Source: Rotaria macrura | Taxonomy: Eukaryota > Rotifera > Eurotatoria > Philodinida > Philodinidae | Assembly: GCA_900239685.1 (NCBI GenBank) | Contig: OENT01000693.1 | Span: 1-64,000, forward strand | Direction of reading: 5' to 3' | DNA: 64,000 bases | Part shown: in pieces, positions 46,547 to 59,852 of the stretch | Position numbering within the stretch: position 1 is the stretch's first letter | Layout of the letters: each line of letters starts with the position of its first letter | Translations under genes and position numbers: made by a program | The notes under the pieces: model-generated | Seen by the model: only the letters and a program-made list of their open reading frames with translations | What the model was told of the DNA's origin: nothing | The model's database searches: none

Positions 46547-49500
46547 TCATTTGTTTTCATTAAAATGTGCTTGACCTTCTTGTTGACGTTTTATAAGAGA
46601 TTCGAATTGATCAGTTGATTTTAATTGAACAAAAGTGTTTCGTTCGACAGCATTTGAGTACAATTTTTGCCAATCTTCATTGATCTAGTTAACGAAAGAA
46701 TACAAATCAATTCTAGGCTCAAATACGAAAAATAATTCCTTACGTTTAATGAATTCATGTGACCTAATATATACATTGCATATTTTGCTCGTGTTAACGA
46801 AACATTTAATCGTTGTCGATTAGCAACAAAGCCAATTCCTATTGTTGTTGTTGTATCAGTCACTTGTGTAGCACGAACACATGATAAAAGGATAACATCT
46901 TTCTGTCGACCTTGAAAAGCATCGACTAAATACAAAAACAACAAGTAGCACGTCATTTTTTATGTCAATAACAATCACTGTACCTGTTCCGATTTCAATT
47001 TTCTGTTGATGAAGATGCCGTTGTGCAAGTCTTTGTTCGATAAGTTTAACTTGATAAGTATATGGAGTAATGATGCCGATTTCTAATAAAATAAAACCGT
47101 CAGATCTAGTTAATTATAACTTCAATGAATGGAAAATTTTCACATACGATTGTATGGTACTTTTGCACGTTCATTAATAAATTGTACTAGACATGCCATA
47201 ATATTAGCTTCCAGTGGATTACCATAGGATTGTGTAACGGAATCAATTTGCTCTTGACCATCAACAACATCGAGTATCATATATGGTTTTAAGAGAAATT
47301 TTTTTCTAATTGAAAAACAAAAATAAAAGACAAGTGAAATTATTCTAATTTATCTACCGTTTCTGATTGATTATTTTATCTGTTTGTAATTTCGAACGAT
47401 AAATATGCATCGATGGAAATTTACATATTTCATCATGCATTCGATATTGCTAGAAGACGTTTTTTTTTTAATATTGGCGTTAAATAAGATAGAAATGTAA
47501 AAATAAAGATGTCTCACTATGTTAAGCATACGAATTGGATTGTTTAAATCATATTTAAATAATCGATAAAGTCGTTCGAATAACGATTGATTTAAGCCAG
47601 CTTCGAGCGCTCGTCGAGATAATATAGTTGCAGGACTAGAAGAAACGAATGGCACATAAGACTCAAGTAAAAATCAATAAGAAAACAAGATTATTAACAG
47701 TTGTTCAGGATCACCAACAAGTACTATTCGATTCATTCCAAGTCGAAGTGGTATGTAATTATCGATTTCTATGCATTGACCGGCTTCATCGATAATTAGA
47801 CAATTGAATAAAGCTGACACTTTTGTAGTTGATGGCGTTGCTAGTTTTTTCGATTTTGAATTTTTATCTATTGGGTGAGTTGTGTCGAATGGAGAAAAGG
47901 AATCGAATATTGAATTTCCAACATAATTAAGTGTTGAAACACAACTAATCAATAAAAATCAAAAATTAAATGACGTAAAACGAATGATAACGAAGCAATC
48001 TACATGTCAGCATCTTGTAATAGTTCAATTTTAATTTCACGTTCACGTTGTCGTCGAGCAGATTCAGGCATTGTCTAAACAATTGATGAACATACAAATA
48101 TCATGGATACGTAAACATATGATCGCACTGTGATCCGAAGTGTAACTGGAAATTCAGGCAATCGTACTCAAATTTGATCGGCAGTTACATTCTACTATTG
48201 TCAAGAATATTTAATGATGAATATAAAGAAGATGTCAAAAGCTTAAGTCAAAGATTTTACAACTCCTTATTGTGTTGCGATACATTTTGAGAAATGAAAT
48301 GATAATAAAATTTAGAAATTAGTTCACCACGCTGAATCAAAGAAACATAGACAAAGGAAATATTTTTCTGATGCTATTATCCTAGGCAATAATCTCGTGT
48401 TAGCGATTTGGGTCCAGCTTACAATTTAAATCAATACAGTAGATAATCCATATATTTCGATGTTTTTCTTCATTTGTGAAACTTTGAAAAACTTTAATAC
48501 CTTTCGACATTGTTGTTGCAATTTTTGAATACTTGCAGTTATTTCTTTCAAGTTTAGTTCCAAATCTTTTAACTAAATAAATAGACTTTTCTGAAAAATC
48601 GAATTATCGACCATGTTAAATGTGATTAAACCTCGCCAGAAACCGGATTATTTCCAGGTGTTTTGTTTTGTTTCTTTTTTTCTTCATCGATTCTTTGTAA
48701 AAGTTGCTTTTTCTGATTTTCTTTATTGTTCAAATTTCGTTCTATTGCTTCATTCTGTCCACCCGTATTCAATACTATGTATAAAAGTAGGAAAAAAATT
48801 GAAATACTTTTGTTTTGTCCAAATTTTCCTCAAGTATTAAACCTTCGTCGAGCCGCTTTTGAGCAAGTACATCGAGTGATAGATTTTCAATATCTGCACT
48901 TACGCCACCGCCACGTGCACAACGAATCAATTTAAATGGCACTAAATCGAAAGAGAAATATAGCATTGAAATCCGTTTTTATTTTCTAGATCTACATTTC
49001 GATGAAGTTAGATCAGTAGTTTTTGAATCAGTCGATTTACGAGCAAATACATCAATCAAACGACGAACTATTTCATTGCAACCACCATTTGAAGGACAAC
49101 AAATTAAGATTTTCATTTTCTTATTTGATGTAACAGTTGTTGATATTGTCGGCGATTGATCGTTGGTCGTAGATGAAGATAGTATTGGCTAAAAGATAAG
49201 ACGGGCAAATCAGATTGATTTCGACGAAATCGATAAGATTGTTCATTACTTGTAGTAGAGCTCTAACAATGCCAGTTATTGTTTGAGATTTACCTTGAAC
49301 AGATAGAATAGTAGAATCAAATTTTTCGATGAGCCAGACAATAGATTTAGATTACCAGTGCCAGGTGGTCCTTGACACATGAAAACTTTCGCTTGATCAT
49401 CGTCTTTGGTATCACGTATCATTGAAACAGCTTCAGCAATAACACTTCGTTGGGACTCATTATAAGCCTACAATATAGACACGTCGTTAAAACTAGCCGA

Positions 49501-52500
49501 TTTTTTGATAATTTATTCACTTGATAATATTTTTCTTCCATACAATTTTCTTTCTTATCCGTTATTTGAAATAGATCATCATTCAATGAAGGACTAAGTA
49601 GATGTTCAAATAAGGGACATGAACGCATCGATGCAAGAGCTTTAAAACGACGTAAGGTTGCAGTTAATGAAGTTATTGCCTAAAATAGACAAGGAATGTC
49701 TTTCATTTGAATAAGACTTAAATTTGACTACTTTAATCTTTATTTTTGATCCATCGACAATTTTCATTCCATTACTGAATATACGAATATTATATTCATA
49801 ACATAACCATACTGGTGGTTGTATCTTGACATCTGGATGATCAACTAACAAAAAGAAATGAAATTCTTTTTTGCGTGCTATTTTTCATACGTCGTAAGCC
49901 TTTTATAAGGAAACAATACGATTCAACATGTATCTATGAAGCCAAAACATTTCTGTTTCAATCATTCATGTTATGAACATGCTGATATGATATAAAGAAT
50001 GTTATTCAAACAAAAGCTGACTATTTTATGAGAAGATCTCCTAGATAAGAACAAAAGTAAAATGTTCCCCTCGTTCGTTAGAGTTTTGACATCAAATTTC
50101 ACTATTGTCTATGATATCAAATGCGCTTTGACATTGTGAATTCAATCGTTTTCTTCCACATCTGAAATGTTATATTACTATCAGATTTGGTCGATGATTA
50201 ATCGAAGTAAATATTCTAGGTATTCTGCTTGTCGTCCTGTTTTATCGGAAAGTAATACACAGCGAAAAATGCACCCTCTTAAGCTCTTTGTTGAATCATC
50301 AGATTATAAATTCAGAAGGAAATAATAAAAGATTCAATGTTGCTGTCGAATAAAAGCTAGAAATCGTCACGTTTAACATCACACTCTTATAATTGATAGA
50401 ACGAGAAACAAAATTATAAGACTTACGATATGATTTATGTAAACGTGCTTTTTCTGTGAATCGTTCTCCAGTTCGAATAAGACCAAAGATTTTGTTTGTT
50501 GGTTGATTTGTCAAAGTAATAACAACTAAATCATCGTCACTAAACATTTCTCGATAACGGTTGTTAGTATTAGTTCGCTTTTGTAATGTTTGAGTTTTCA
50601 ATTCATTGAGTCCTGAGTTAAAATTACGCATTTGATGTAGAACAGCATCAAATTCTACTCCAGCTAATTTATGATCATTCATTTTAGTGCTTCGTTTGAT
50701 CTATTGACAAATGGAAAAGTCAAAATGCTATATCATATAGATTATAATTGATTATTTGCTATTATTCACTTCTTCGAATGTTTCTTCGAATAACCATGGT
50801 AATGTTATTTCTTCATATTCCCCAAACGAAGAATAAAGCTCAAGTAATGGTACCGGATAAATATTTTCACCAAGAAAATCTTTATATAAAATACTAGTTT
50901 CAGGTTCTATTGAAAAATAAATAAATCCAAGGCATAAATTTCAATGAGAGCATGAAACATAATATAATCAAACCTAATTCATCAATTAAAGAAACTGGCC
51001 ATTTGAGAATATAAATAAGATAATCATCATATGTATGAATTTTCCTTGGTTTGGTTCTTTTTCCGTTGGCATTGGTAGATGTTGATCGAATTGGTAATGT
51101 ACTTGTTATCAACGTTGATGATTGTGCACTAGTTAAGTTAATCATTGATTTCGATGATGCTGTCGATGAACTTAGAGTCATGATATCTGTGGTTACTGCA
51201 TTACTCAATGTAACACGAACCATAGTATCAGTCATATCTTGTACTAATTTTTCAAATGCATTCTTTGGTATCTATATTAAATCGTGTAAAATTTTACGAA
51301 GAATGAAAATTAGATGATGTATGAAAACCTTTTCTGCTGTTCGAATTTTCTTCGATGTTGAAGAATCATTTTCATTCGCTTTTCGTTTCACCGGAACTAT
51401 CGTTTTATTCACGCCATTAAATTCTAATAATTAAAAACGAATTTTCTCTCATCGATTTCCGGATGGAAAGTTTCATACGTTGTTCATCATTTGTTGTTGT
51501 TGTTGTTGTTGTAGGTTTAGGTTTACGCATTAACTTTTCACGCAATCTCAATTGTTCTTCGGCAACGATCTGTGTCATTGGAACTTGTTCACCACGTGCT
51601 CGACGATTTCGTAATACTTTTAATATTACTTTCGTTCTTTCCCCGATACTTTCTAGTTGAGAATAAATTTATTTACGATGATAATTATTCATAAGTGGAA
51701 AGACAAGAGCTTACGATCTGCTGGTGCAAATGAATTGAAATCAGCTCTACTATTAGGTAATCTTTTCACAGGTGGTCGAACAATAGATGGAGCAGGATGA
51801 TCGAGTGGTATGATATCTTCATCACCGCTATCACTAGCCGGTCGCTTTTTTGAAGACGAGACAATAGTGTGTAATTCCTGCTTCAATCGATTATTCGTGG
51901 AAGGGATATCACTAGTACTGGCTGAAACTGAAAGTACAGTCGTGTTTCAAACAGATAAGAAACTGCTAAATTGGTCTTACTTTTTAGTGGCTTCGAAAAT
52001 GATGATGATACATGGTTAACAGGAGCATTTGGTTGTTTGAAAAATGAACGAATAGTCGAGTTACTAACTTGATTTTCTAGAATTCAAATATAAAAGTAAG
52101 TGTACGATATTGGATTAAAGTATTCTAAGATAGAAGTATGCAACGAGAAAATATTCAGATTTGTCATGAACGCAATATATATCGTTTGAATCATAGGAAC
52201 AATATTGTTTTAAGATACGAATCATTTTCGAGTTCACAGAAGCTATATCAGGATCTCAGAGAGTAAGATTTCTTGTATGTGTCTCGTCAAAGTTGTAAAC
52301 ACATGTACAGTGTCATACTCTGCTCATACTGATGACTAATTATTATTAAACAATGTTGTTTATGTATTTATAAGGCAAGATTCAGTAGACAACAATATTA
52401 TATTTTTGTGGAAAATATAACATTCTTACATCTTTCCTTGACAAAAAGATTCTGTTTTGGCAATTCACCAAGTTTTGAATCCATGGCTCTCACTAACTCG

Positions 52501-52932
52501 AGTTTTCGATTAAAATACTTCTCATTGATTTCATCAATGACAAGAGGTCCGTTTTAGTAAATTTCTAGTAGATTGACTATGACTCAGTCAATAATGACAA
52601 ATCAAGATGTATCTGTTGTACAGTTGTTGATTAGGAGATATTTCAGCTCTAATTCAAATAATGCATTGGAACTATAATGCCTTGGTAAAACATAAAGAAA
52701 AATAAACAGAAAACCCACCTCTCGCTTGTTTTGCATTTTCTTCAGCTTGTTTAAATTGTGATGTTTGTTCAAATTTTAACGTACTAGTCAGCAATTCATC
52801 ATCACTTATGCTTGATGTTGCTTCTGTCTTTATTGTTGTGTTTGTTGGTCGTATTAATGGTGAACTATCACTATTACTATTATTAGTAGTTGTCGGCAAA
52901 TTTTTTATCCGTTGAAAGAAGTAGTTTGACAT
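46547..52932 (-). CDS. SETX: Senataxin/Sen1-type superfamily 1 RNA-DNA helicase
   Basis: Twenty-four phase-consistent exons, minus strand: 52932-52719, 52076-51981, 51927-51715, 51652-51479, 51423-51329, 51271-50974, 50906-50770, 50700-50427, 49844-49732, 49679-49521, 49467-49356, 49293-49250, 49188-48996, 48941-48808, 48754-48632, 48572-48501, 48074-48004, 47944-47699, 47635-47518, 47449-47358, 47305-47148, 47082-46984, 46925-46744, 46684-46547. Product 1184 residues, short for the family (human 2677). Helicase motifs: GPPGTGKSQT (about 622), CCPSNGG, LIIDEAGQCIEI (about 890), LVGDPEQLPAT, QYRMHDEICKFPS (about 963), IGIITPYTYQ, VDAFQGRQKDVILLSCVR (about 1079), RLNVSLTRAKY. This is the UPF1-like group; DEAGQ and the PEQLPAT context favour senataxin. 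It should unwind R-loops and act in transcription termination in the nucleus. The long N-terminal repeat region of Sen1 is missing; instead residues 1-330 are Ser/Thr/Lys-rich and disordered. Confidence 0.9.
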
Positions 52933-53054
52933 GTTTTTATGCTTAGTATGAAATAGTATTTGTGTACACTTAAAAATTCTAATTTAAAATATTTTCCTTT
53001 CATGAACCATCTAAAAATTCATCAAATGTAAGAACAAAAATTTTTTCATTTATA

Positions 53055-53262
53055 TTTATATATATATATATGCATATATTTCCTCTATTATTTTTAGAGT
53101 CTAGTTTCTGTTCAAATGATTAAAACCGCGTCTAAATATGAATAAGTAAGCGTTAATACATATAAAGACAATATCAGAAAGCAAAAGAATAAATATGTGC
53201 ATGAAAACGTATAGACTCCTACAAACACACACACACACATACACGCGCACACATAAGCAAAC
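53055..53262. repeat. Simple repeats in the SETX-UBE2G1 gap
   Basis: An (AT)n run near 53055-53075 and an (AC)n run near 53223-53255, both in the 353-bp gap between the UBE2G1 stop and the senataxin start. Such runs mutate quickly; no regulatory role can be inferred. Confidence 0.8.
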
Positions 53263-53285
53263 AAGAAATAAAAGGCGAAAGGAAA

Positions 53286-55253
53286 TCACATTTCTTCAAG
53301 TGTTTTGCGTACACATTCGCTAACTTTTTTCTTAAATGCTGGTCGATCATCTCTCCACATAATAGATGCATCAATGTTAGCTGCCGAATCACAGTTTGGA
53401 TCGCTTAACATCGAAAGGACAGATAGTAAAATTGTTTCTATGAATAAACGCCAAAAAAAAACAAATAGATTGATAAATAAAGAATTTCAATAATCAGAAA
53501 ATAATCTAGACGAAAGAATGAACTTACCAACTGATTGCACAGGTGACCAACGTTCTGATGCACGTTCATAACCGAACTGATCGGCCCCGGGTTCATGAAG
53601 CTACGTAAATATTGCCAATGATGATTTGAAAACAAAAGTAAAGCAGGACTTACAATAGATATACAAACATCACCATTTTTTTCAATATTTGGATGCCATA
53701 TTTCAGAGATGAATTTCTATGATATAGAAAATAGCGTGCAATTTAAAAACGATCTAGTTAGGTTCTTAAAACAATATATTATTTAAAAGAAACAAATAAA
53801 CTGCGAGTACTTCTTGCACGATGAATTTGAGAAAATACAACTGATTTGGATACATTTTTATATCGAATAGTTCTGTAGCACAGTTTTCGATGTGGAACTT
53901 CCAACTTTCTAATATAAGCATTATGACAGAGTCAATGCGTAATACATTGAAGTGAATTTGGAAACAAGTATGAGCAATACTCATTTTGAAATTCCATCTA
54001 CTTGTGTAGTCATATTGCTCGTGCCTTCAGCTGGTGGCTAATGACAGGATGGCCTAACATTTCTTCCTTCAATGTCAATTGCTTTTGTGACTTAGTGAAT
54101 ATATTTTTTCAAATTTTAATTAGATACTTTCCCAAATGACGAACACCTGACGAGGTTCGTGTTCATTAAACAAAGTTGAACATTGTAAATGAAATTTCGC
54201 CAAGATATAGTGCACACGAACAAAGTGAACTGTATACATCATACATGAAGCGGTCTATATCTAGAGAGTCTCATCATTTGTAGAAACCTTGCTGAAGCCT
54301 CTTGAGCTTTGTTAAAATGATAAGTAGACTGGTTCAACTTTTTAGTTGCTCGAGGGTTCAGAGCAACAATTGAAAATACGATCTGTCCGAATACTTGATA
54401 TCTCTAGAATCTAAAGACATTCATAATTCAATAGCTGAAAAACAAAATTCTCATTAGATTATTCTTACAATACTACATAGCTACTCTGGATGACAATAAA
54501 TTATTGACATGGCATGAAGACATGCCTTCGTATACCTTCAATATGCTTCCATTAGCAAACACTTTGCCAGAGAGCACGTCATACTCAGCGAAAAAATAGA
54601 TAGAGTGACAATACATTTCTACCCCTATAGTTCAATACCTCCAGGAGACTTGTGATGAAGTATTTTCATTTTAAAATTATTTCATTGAAGTACTCAGTAA
54701 ACTCGACTTATCTAGTTGGTTTCTTAGACTGATATCTTTTCTAAGATAGTTTTCATAATATTCGCTTCAATCGATTAGAAAATTGGTAGTTATCAATGAT
54801 ATTTTCTTTCTCTGACAAATTTCACATTGACACATGACTACATCTTAACTATTGAGAACTAAACGTGAATCTACGTCTTTCCAATTGACGCACACTGCTA
54901 AAAACAATAATTTTAAGTTCAGTTATTGAAGCCAGTGCATCTCTTCTTAAATATTGTGCTGTTACAAAAGAACTCAAAATCGTAAATTTACCATTTTTGG
55001 TGGTTTTATAGGATATTCTCTTGGAAAATCCAAACGAGCTTTGAAAAATCCACCTAATCATAAATAGATGGCAGTTATATAAATACAAACATAGAAAGAT
55101 ATAACCTTCATAGAATGTATCTGATGGTCCAACAAGAATAACATTCCATGCATATGGATTTGTTTCGTCAATTAGACCAGCACTAATACCTTCGACAGGA
55201 TGACGATTAAACTCACGTAATTGTTTCAGTAAAAGTAATGCTGAACCATCCAT
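53286..55253 (-). CDS. UBE2G1: Ubiquitin-conjugating enzyme E2 G1
   Basis: Five exons, minus strand: 55253-55106, 55053-54992, 53716-53654, 53600-53528, 53437-53286; phases agree, product 165 residues (human 170). The whole length is one UBC fold: [13 protein letters not shown]-like start (here [13 protein letters not shown]), [31 protein letters not shown] motif in [18 protein letters not shown] with the catalytic Cys, then the acidic-loop insertion [19 protein letters not shown] typical of the G1/G2/R1 subgroup. The Y-E-R-A-S-E-R-W form and the start favour G1 over G2. It accepts ubiquitin from E1 and builds Lys48-linked chains for proteasomal degradation. Intron 2 is 1275 bp, far larger than the others. 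The gene starts 122 bp downstream of the ATE1 stop. Confidence 0.93.
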
Positions 55254-55375
55254 CGAAGAGAAAAAAAAAAAATTTCTAAAATGGCTTCATGATTAAAATA
55301 ATCAAATTGTAAAAAGGAATGAATACAACATATGATTTATGTTTAGTTAGAAAAAGATAAAAAATAGTTAAATTT

Positions 55376-58300
55376 TTAATTTAAATCGATTATCATGCGA
55401 TTTGCACAGATACGCCCAGCAAATTTTGCAAATAATTTGATAAGTTCTTGAATATGAAGAAAATAATTTTGACTAAACGATTGTAATTGCGATGGTGTGA
55501 TCACTTGTTGATGAATGCGTAATTTCAAATTTTCAATATTATTTTCTTCATTTTCATCAACTGAAGAAAATCATCAAGATAAATGTTTAAAAAACTTATT
55601 ATCAATATAATATTTCGAACAAACCTTTAGTGGAATCAGATTCAAATCGAGCATATTTATGAGAATTTAGTAGTGGTAAACATTTCTCAATGCGATGCCA
55701 AGTATATGCTTCAGGACAGAGAATAAACGATGGCTTGTATTGACCCTATAACAACAATACGATAAGTATTACGTTCGATTTAAGATAATTCAATGTAATC
55801 GTCTATTAAATATAGATGGAATTTCTCTTCTTTTGATTTTTTAATGAGTAACCCATTAAGAATGGCACACTTCCTTTTCTTTTTATGAAAACAGGAGAAA
55901 AAGTTCAATGAGTTCGTACGAAGGAGTTCAACGATAATAAATTGTTTTGTTTTTAAATCAAATGCAACACATATTTACATTTTTTTAATATCTAATGAAT
56001 TTTGAAATTCGATCTCAATTAAGTGTAACGTTAGACACTACACCTTTAAGAGGAATAAATGAAAAATTATAAAATAGACGATTCTAAGTTCTACTCAAGA
56101 CGTATACTATTGTCTTTTTAGAAGAATAAAAATGTTGCAGCTATTATTTGTTTTGAATCTATTATAGTTTCAAAATCCCATAACCTCAAAGTCAAACGAG
56201 TTCTCTGATATGTTTACAACTTTAGCATGAAGATTAGCCCTGATTATCCTTACTCAAATGGACAAATTGTAATTTATTTCGGTAAAAAGCGAGACAAATA
56301 CCATGTGTGATCATATAAGAAAATTTTTGTGTCATCTTTCTAAATACTTTCGTCTGAAATTCTTCAATCGGCATGATTTTGTTTTCTGAAGCGTTGAGCG
56401 TTAAAGTCGAGAGTATTAAGTCGACTAGAGAAAAATGTACGATCAGCATAATTGGAAAGTTTGATCAAGTAAAACATTCTTCATCAACAGGCATTATTTT
56501 AGATTTTTTTGAAGTATCTTTTTGACCTTGACTCAGATATGACGTATCAGTTTACCTATGTTTATAAGACACTCGTTACGTCTATTACTTTCCTAGATAA
56601 TACATGAGAGCTAATACAAATGTCACGATGTAATTTTTAAGCAACAGATACAATTAGTCGATGACAATAACTAACTTCAGCATGAACAATGTTCACATTG
56701 TTTTAGTTTCAATTTAATAAAGAAATTTGACAGAAGTAGACGGTTTTTGATTGAAACAGATAGATTTACATATAAGTATTCGTTAGCCATTAGATATTGG
56801 AAGAAATGATCGGATTTAATTTTCGATTGTATAAATTCACGAGACAAAGCCATATTTTATTTCGTGTAGAAATCGAAATCTTCTATGATATAATTTCATT
56901 TATTTTTCGTGCTGCTCCATGTGAAAGATTCTGAGTAAGAAGTTCGAATTTTGACTTGTATGTATTTCGATTTCATTGATGCTCGTTAAGAATATGATGC
57001 CTAGAAACGATTAAGATACACTGCTATGTTCTCAGTGATACAATTTTCTCATTACAACTGACAAGAGAACTACTCCAGTCGATACTCAATCTTTGCGCAT
57101 ATATTAATTCTGTAATGAAATTGTAGTGAAACTAGGAAGAATTTTGAAAAGTTTCGTATTAATGCACTCTCGCAATTGATTTCTGATCTTTTCCATTCAT
57201 TTTCAGGTCAAATATAGATATTCGTTGACAAATGAAATTAAAGAGCTTCGATCTACAGAGTATAGATAGATTTATTGATTTCTTTGAGCATTTTTAAAAC
57301 TTTATTGTATCCACATTGCTACTAGATTGATCTATGAAAAAAGTTTTATTCAAAGTATAAGTAACTTTTCGTAGAAAATACATCAAATGGTTCGCATTCG
57401 GTTCTCGATTCAATGTGTGTTCAATTAATGATCATCGATTCGATTGACTCATTTACTGATGATCTACAATACACTATCTATTCTGCGTATCATACATATC
57501 GATAGAGATCTTTATCAAGAATAGATGAGCTATGCTTGAACGATGGTGACACTTTCCACTAACTTTATGTTTGCATAACGGATAGTCTGCTGGAGGCTAA
57601 CTTACAGATGAATTTTTAAAAATTCATATCAACTATTGAGACAGAATTAACGTGAGAGATGTTTCCGTACTGCCAAAAGTATGATCTCATTATAGACATC
57701 AAAGTAATTACTTTATAGCGCATTTTTACACATGTGTGCACATAAAAACCGAGATAGTAGTATTTTATATCTGGTATTTCACGTGCTAATTGTCTTGTTA
57801 GTTCAATTTCCCTGTGAATGAAAAACAAACAGAGACACACTACAATGAATACTTTTTTCTTGATATTTAAATTTCTACTTTAATGCTGAATAAACCCCAA
57901 GCTTCAGAAATCCCAAATCAGGTTCATAATAAAAATAAACAGATGACACACCACCAGGAAGAATATCGATAACACTACATGCAATTATTTTTCCATCAAG
58001 ATGGTACTGTAAATGAAACGATCCATAACCACATTGAGGAATTTTCGATGGCGGTATACGGGAACATTCGCTTTGTAAAGATGATACACAAAGAAAACGC
58101 TGAAATTGCGAAAATGAACATTCAGACTTTTCATCGCCATGAATTTTCATTTGATAACGCTCATAAATTGAATGAGACTCTTTTAATGTTTTCTTAAATT
58201 CTTCACATGGTGGATATGAACGAAGTAGACGACATTCAAATTTATGTTTCGATCGTTCGTCAAAACGTAGCAAGTGTTCAAGTGGAAGAATTTGATTGTC

Positions 58301-59723
58301 ATTCATTCTGTCGAATCGTTTGATTAATAAATGAACATCTTTGAATAGATTTTTAGAAAAAGAAAGAATGAAAAGGATCAATATTTTATTCATTTTGTTT
58401 TCTCAATTTTAACCAACCAGTATCGAATGAAAGTCTGTTTTCCCTTTTAAGTTTTGATAACTTTTTATGCCAACGTTTTTGACGGGATTTTAATCGATCG
58501 AGTAGATCTTTTGGTGGAGCTGTTTGTTTTTAATATTCAAAAAGTATAATTATGAGGAAAAAAAAGAATGTATTTATTTTCATACGCGTATCATTTGTTA
58601 ACATATGGCGAATTAACTGTATAGCATTAGTATTTGGCTGTGTCTTAATCCAATCGTCAAGGATTATTTTTTTGCTAACTTTATCTATTGTAGGTTTCGA
58701 TTGAGTACTGGAAGAATTTACAGGAAAAGTACTCGCAGATGTCTGGTGTTGACATGGTACTCCGACATCTTTACCGGGTTTTAAATTGTCATTAATAAAT
58801 CGATTCATAGTTCGAATAACTTGCCGTTGAGAATGAGACAATACGAAATGATTTGCATCACAGCTGTAAAATAGTTTATTGAAAGACTTCATAAATGTCA
58901 TGTAATCAGTTTCTGAACCATTGAAATCGATGTTTGAGTAAAAGATTCCTAGTATGAGTCATTCTTTTCCATAGAAATAAATACTTACTTCCAATACAAA
59001 TAACTTAACTCAAGTATCTGTTCATCAATAATAAGAATGAGAAAGAAAGATAATAATTCTTATTAATGATCATTTCTAAACAAAGATTCTTTTGTGAGCT
59101 CCGTAGAACATTGTCACGAGATAAACTCGACTCATTGAATTTCCAGTCTGAGATATCCTATACACATGAGATTCATATGCTACACTTAAATTATTAATAA
59201 TTATTTTCTTATGAAATAGAAAAGGACGAAATTCAACATGATCGTCAGTAAAACATACCGTATTGTATAAAGTGGACAACACGTTTTATTCATCAATGAT
59301 TTGTAATAATAGGTGCCACATCTATAACGCAGAGCATAGATAGATAGATCAATAGAATTGGTTATTAATGATGAAAAATATTTTACTTTCGCCAACCACG
59401 ATCCATTAATAGTTGATAATCATCAACAAACATTTTCGAAGCGACAATACCTGAAATAATGCAAAAGAAATTGTGTATTTTTTTCAAATACATATTGCTT
59501 TACCAAAAGAAATTTTTCCCGATATATGCTGACAATATCCACATTTTGATGAATGAACTTTATGCAATTTAACTGTGCTAGATAGACACGAACCTGCTGA
59601 ACAACTTCCGTCTGTTTTGCAATAGCCACAGTGATTTGGAGTTGAATTCGGATCAAATGCTAGTTGAACAGTAGAAGATGACAATGATGATGATGATGAT
59701 GCACCATGTCGATGTGTGGACAT
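55376..59723 (-). CDS. ATE1: Arginyl-tRNA-protein transferase 1
   Basis: Nine exons, minus strand: 59723-59504, 59450-59387, 59321-59259, 58863-58586, 58519-58418, 58338-57879, 57811-57712, 55745-55625, 55560-55376; phases agree, product 530 residues (human 518). N-terminal ATE domain: KCGYCQHISGKISFG, DYQLLMDRGWRK, KSLMNKTCCPLYTIR, whose Cys residues correspond to the CxxC and CC residues reported to bind an Fe-S cluster or zinc in yeast Ate1. C-terminal GNAT-like domain: GYGSFHLQYHLDGKIIACSV, SSVYFYYEPDLGFLKLGVYS, YYYLGFYVHTCVKMRYKGQY and CPEAYTW. It moves Arg from Arg-tRNA to N-terminal Asp, Glu or oxidised Cys, making N-degrons. Oddity: a second Cys cluster (CGYCKTDGSCSAGSC) precedes the canonical one after a Ser-rich start. 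Intron 7 is 1966 bp. Confidence 0.94.
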
Positions 59724-59852
59724 GATTTTTTTTTCTTATTTTTTTCTATTCAATATATTAATATCTACAATCAAAACAAATCTCCAATTTTATTTCATAT
59801 TTTGTTTTTATCCTTTGGAGTAACAATAACAAAAAGAACAAGAAAAAAACAA

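Noticed and set aside
50160-50280. Possible extra senataxin exon in the intron 49845-50426
   Set aside because: The flanking exons join directly in phase, the frame here meets a stop before any donor, and the segment lacks helicase motifs.
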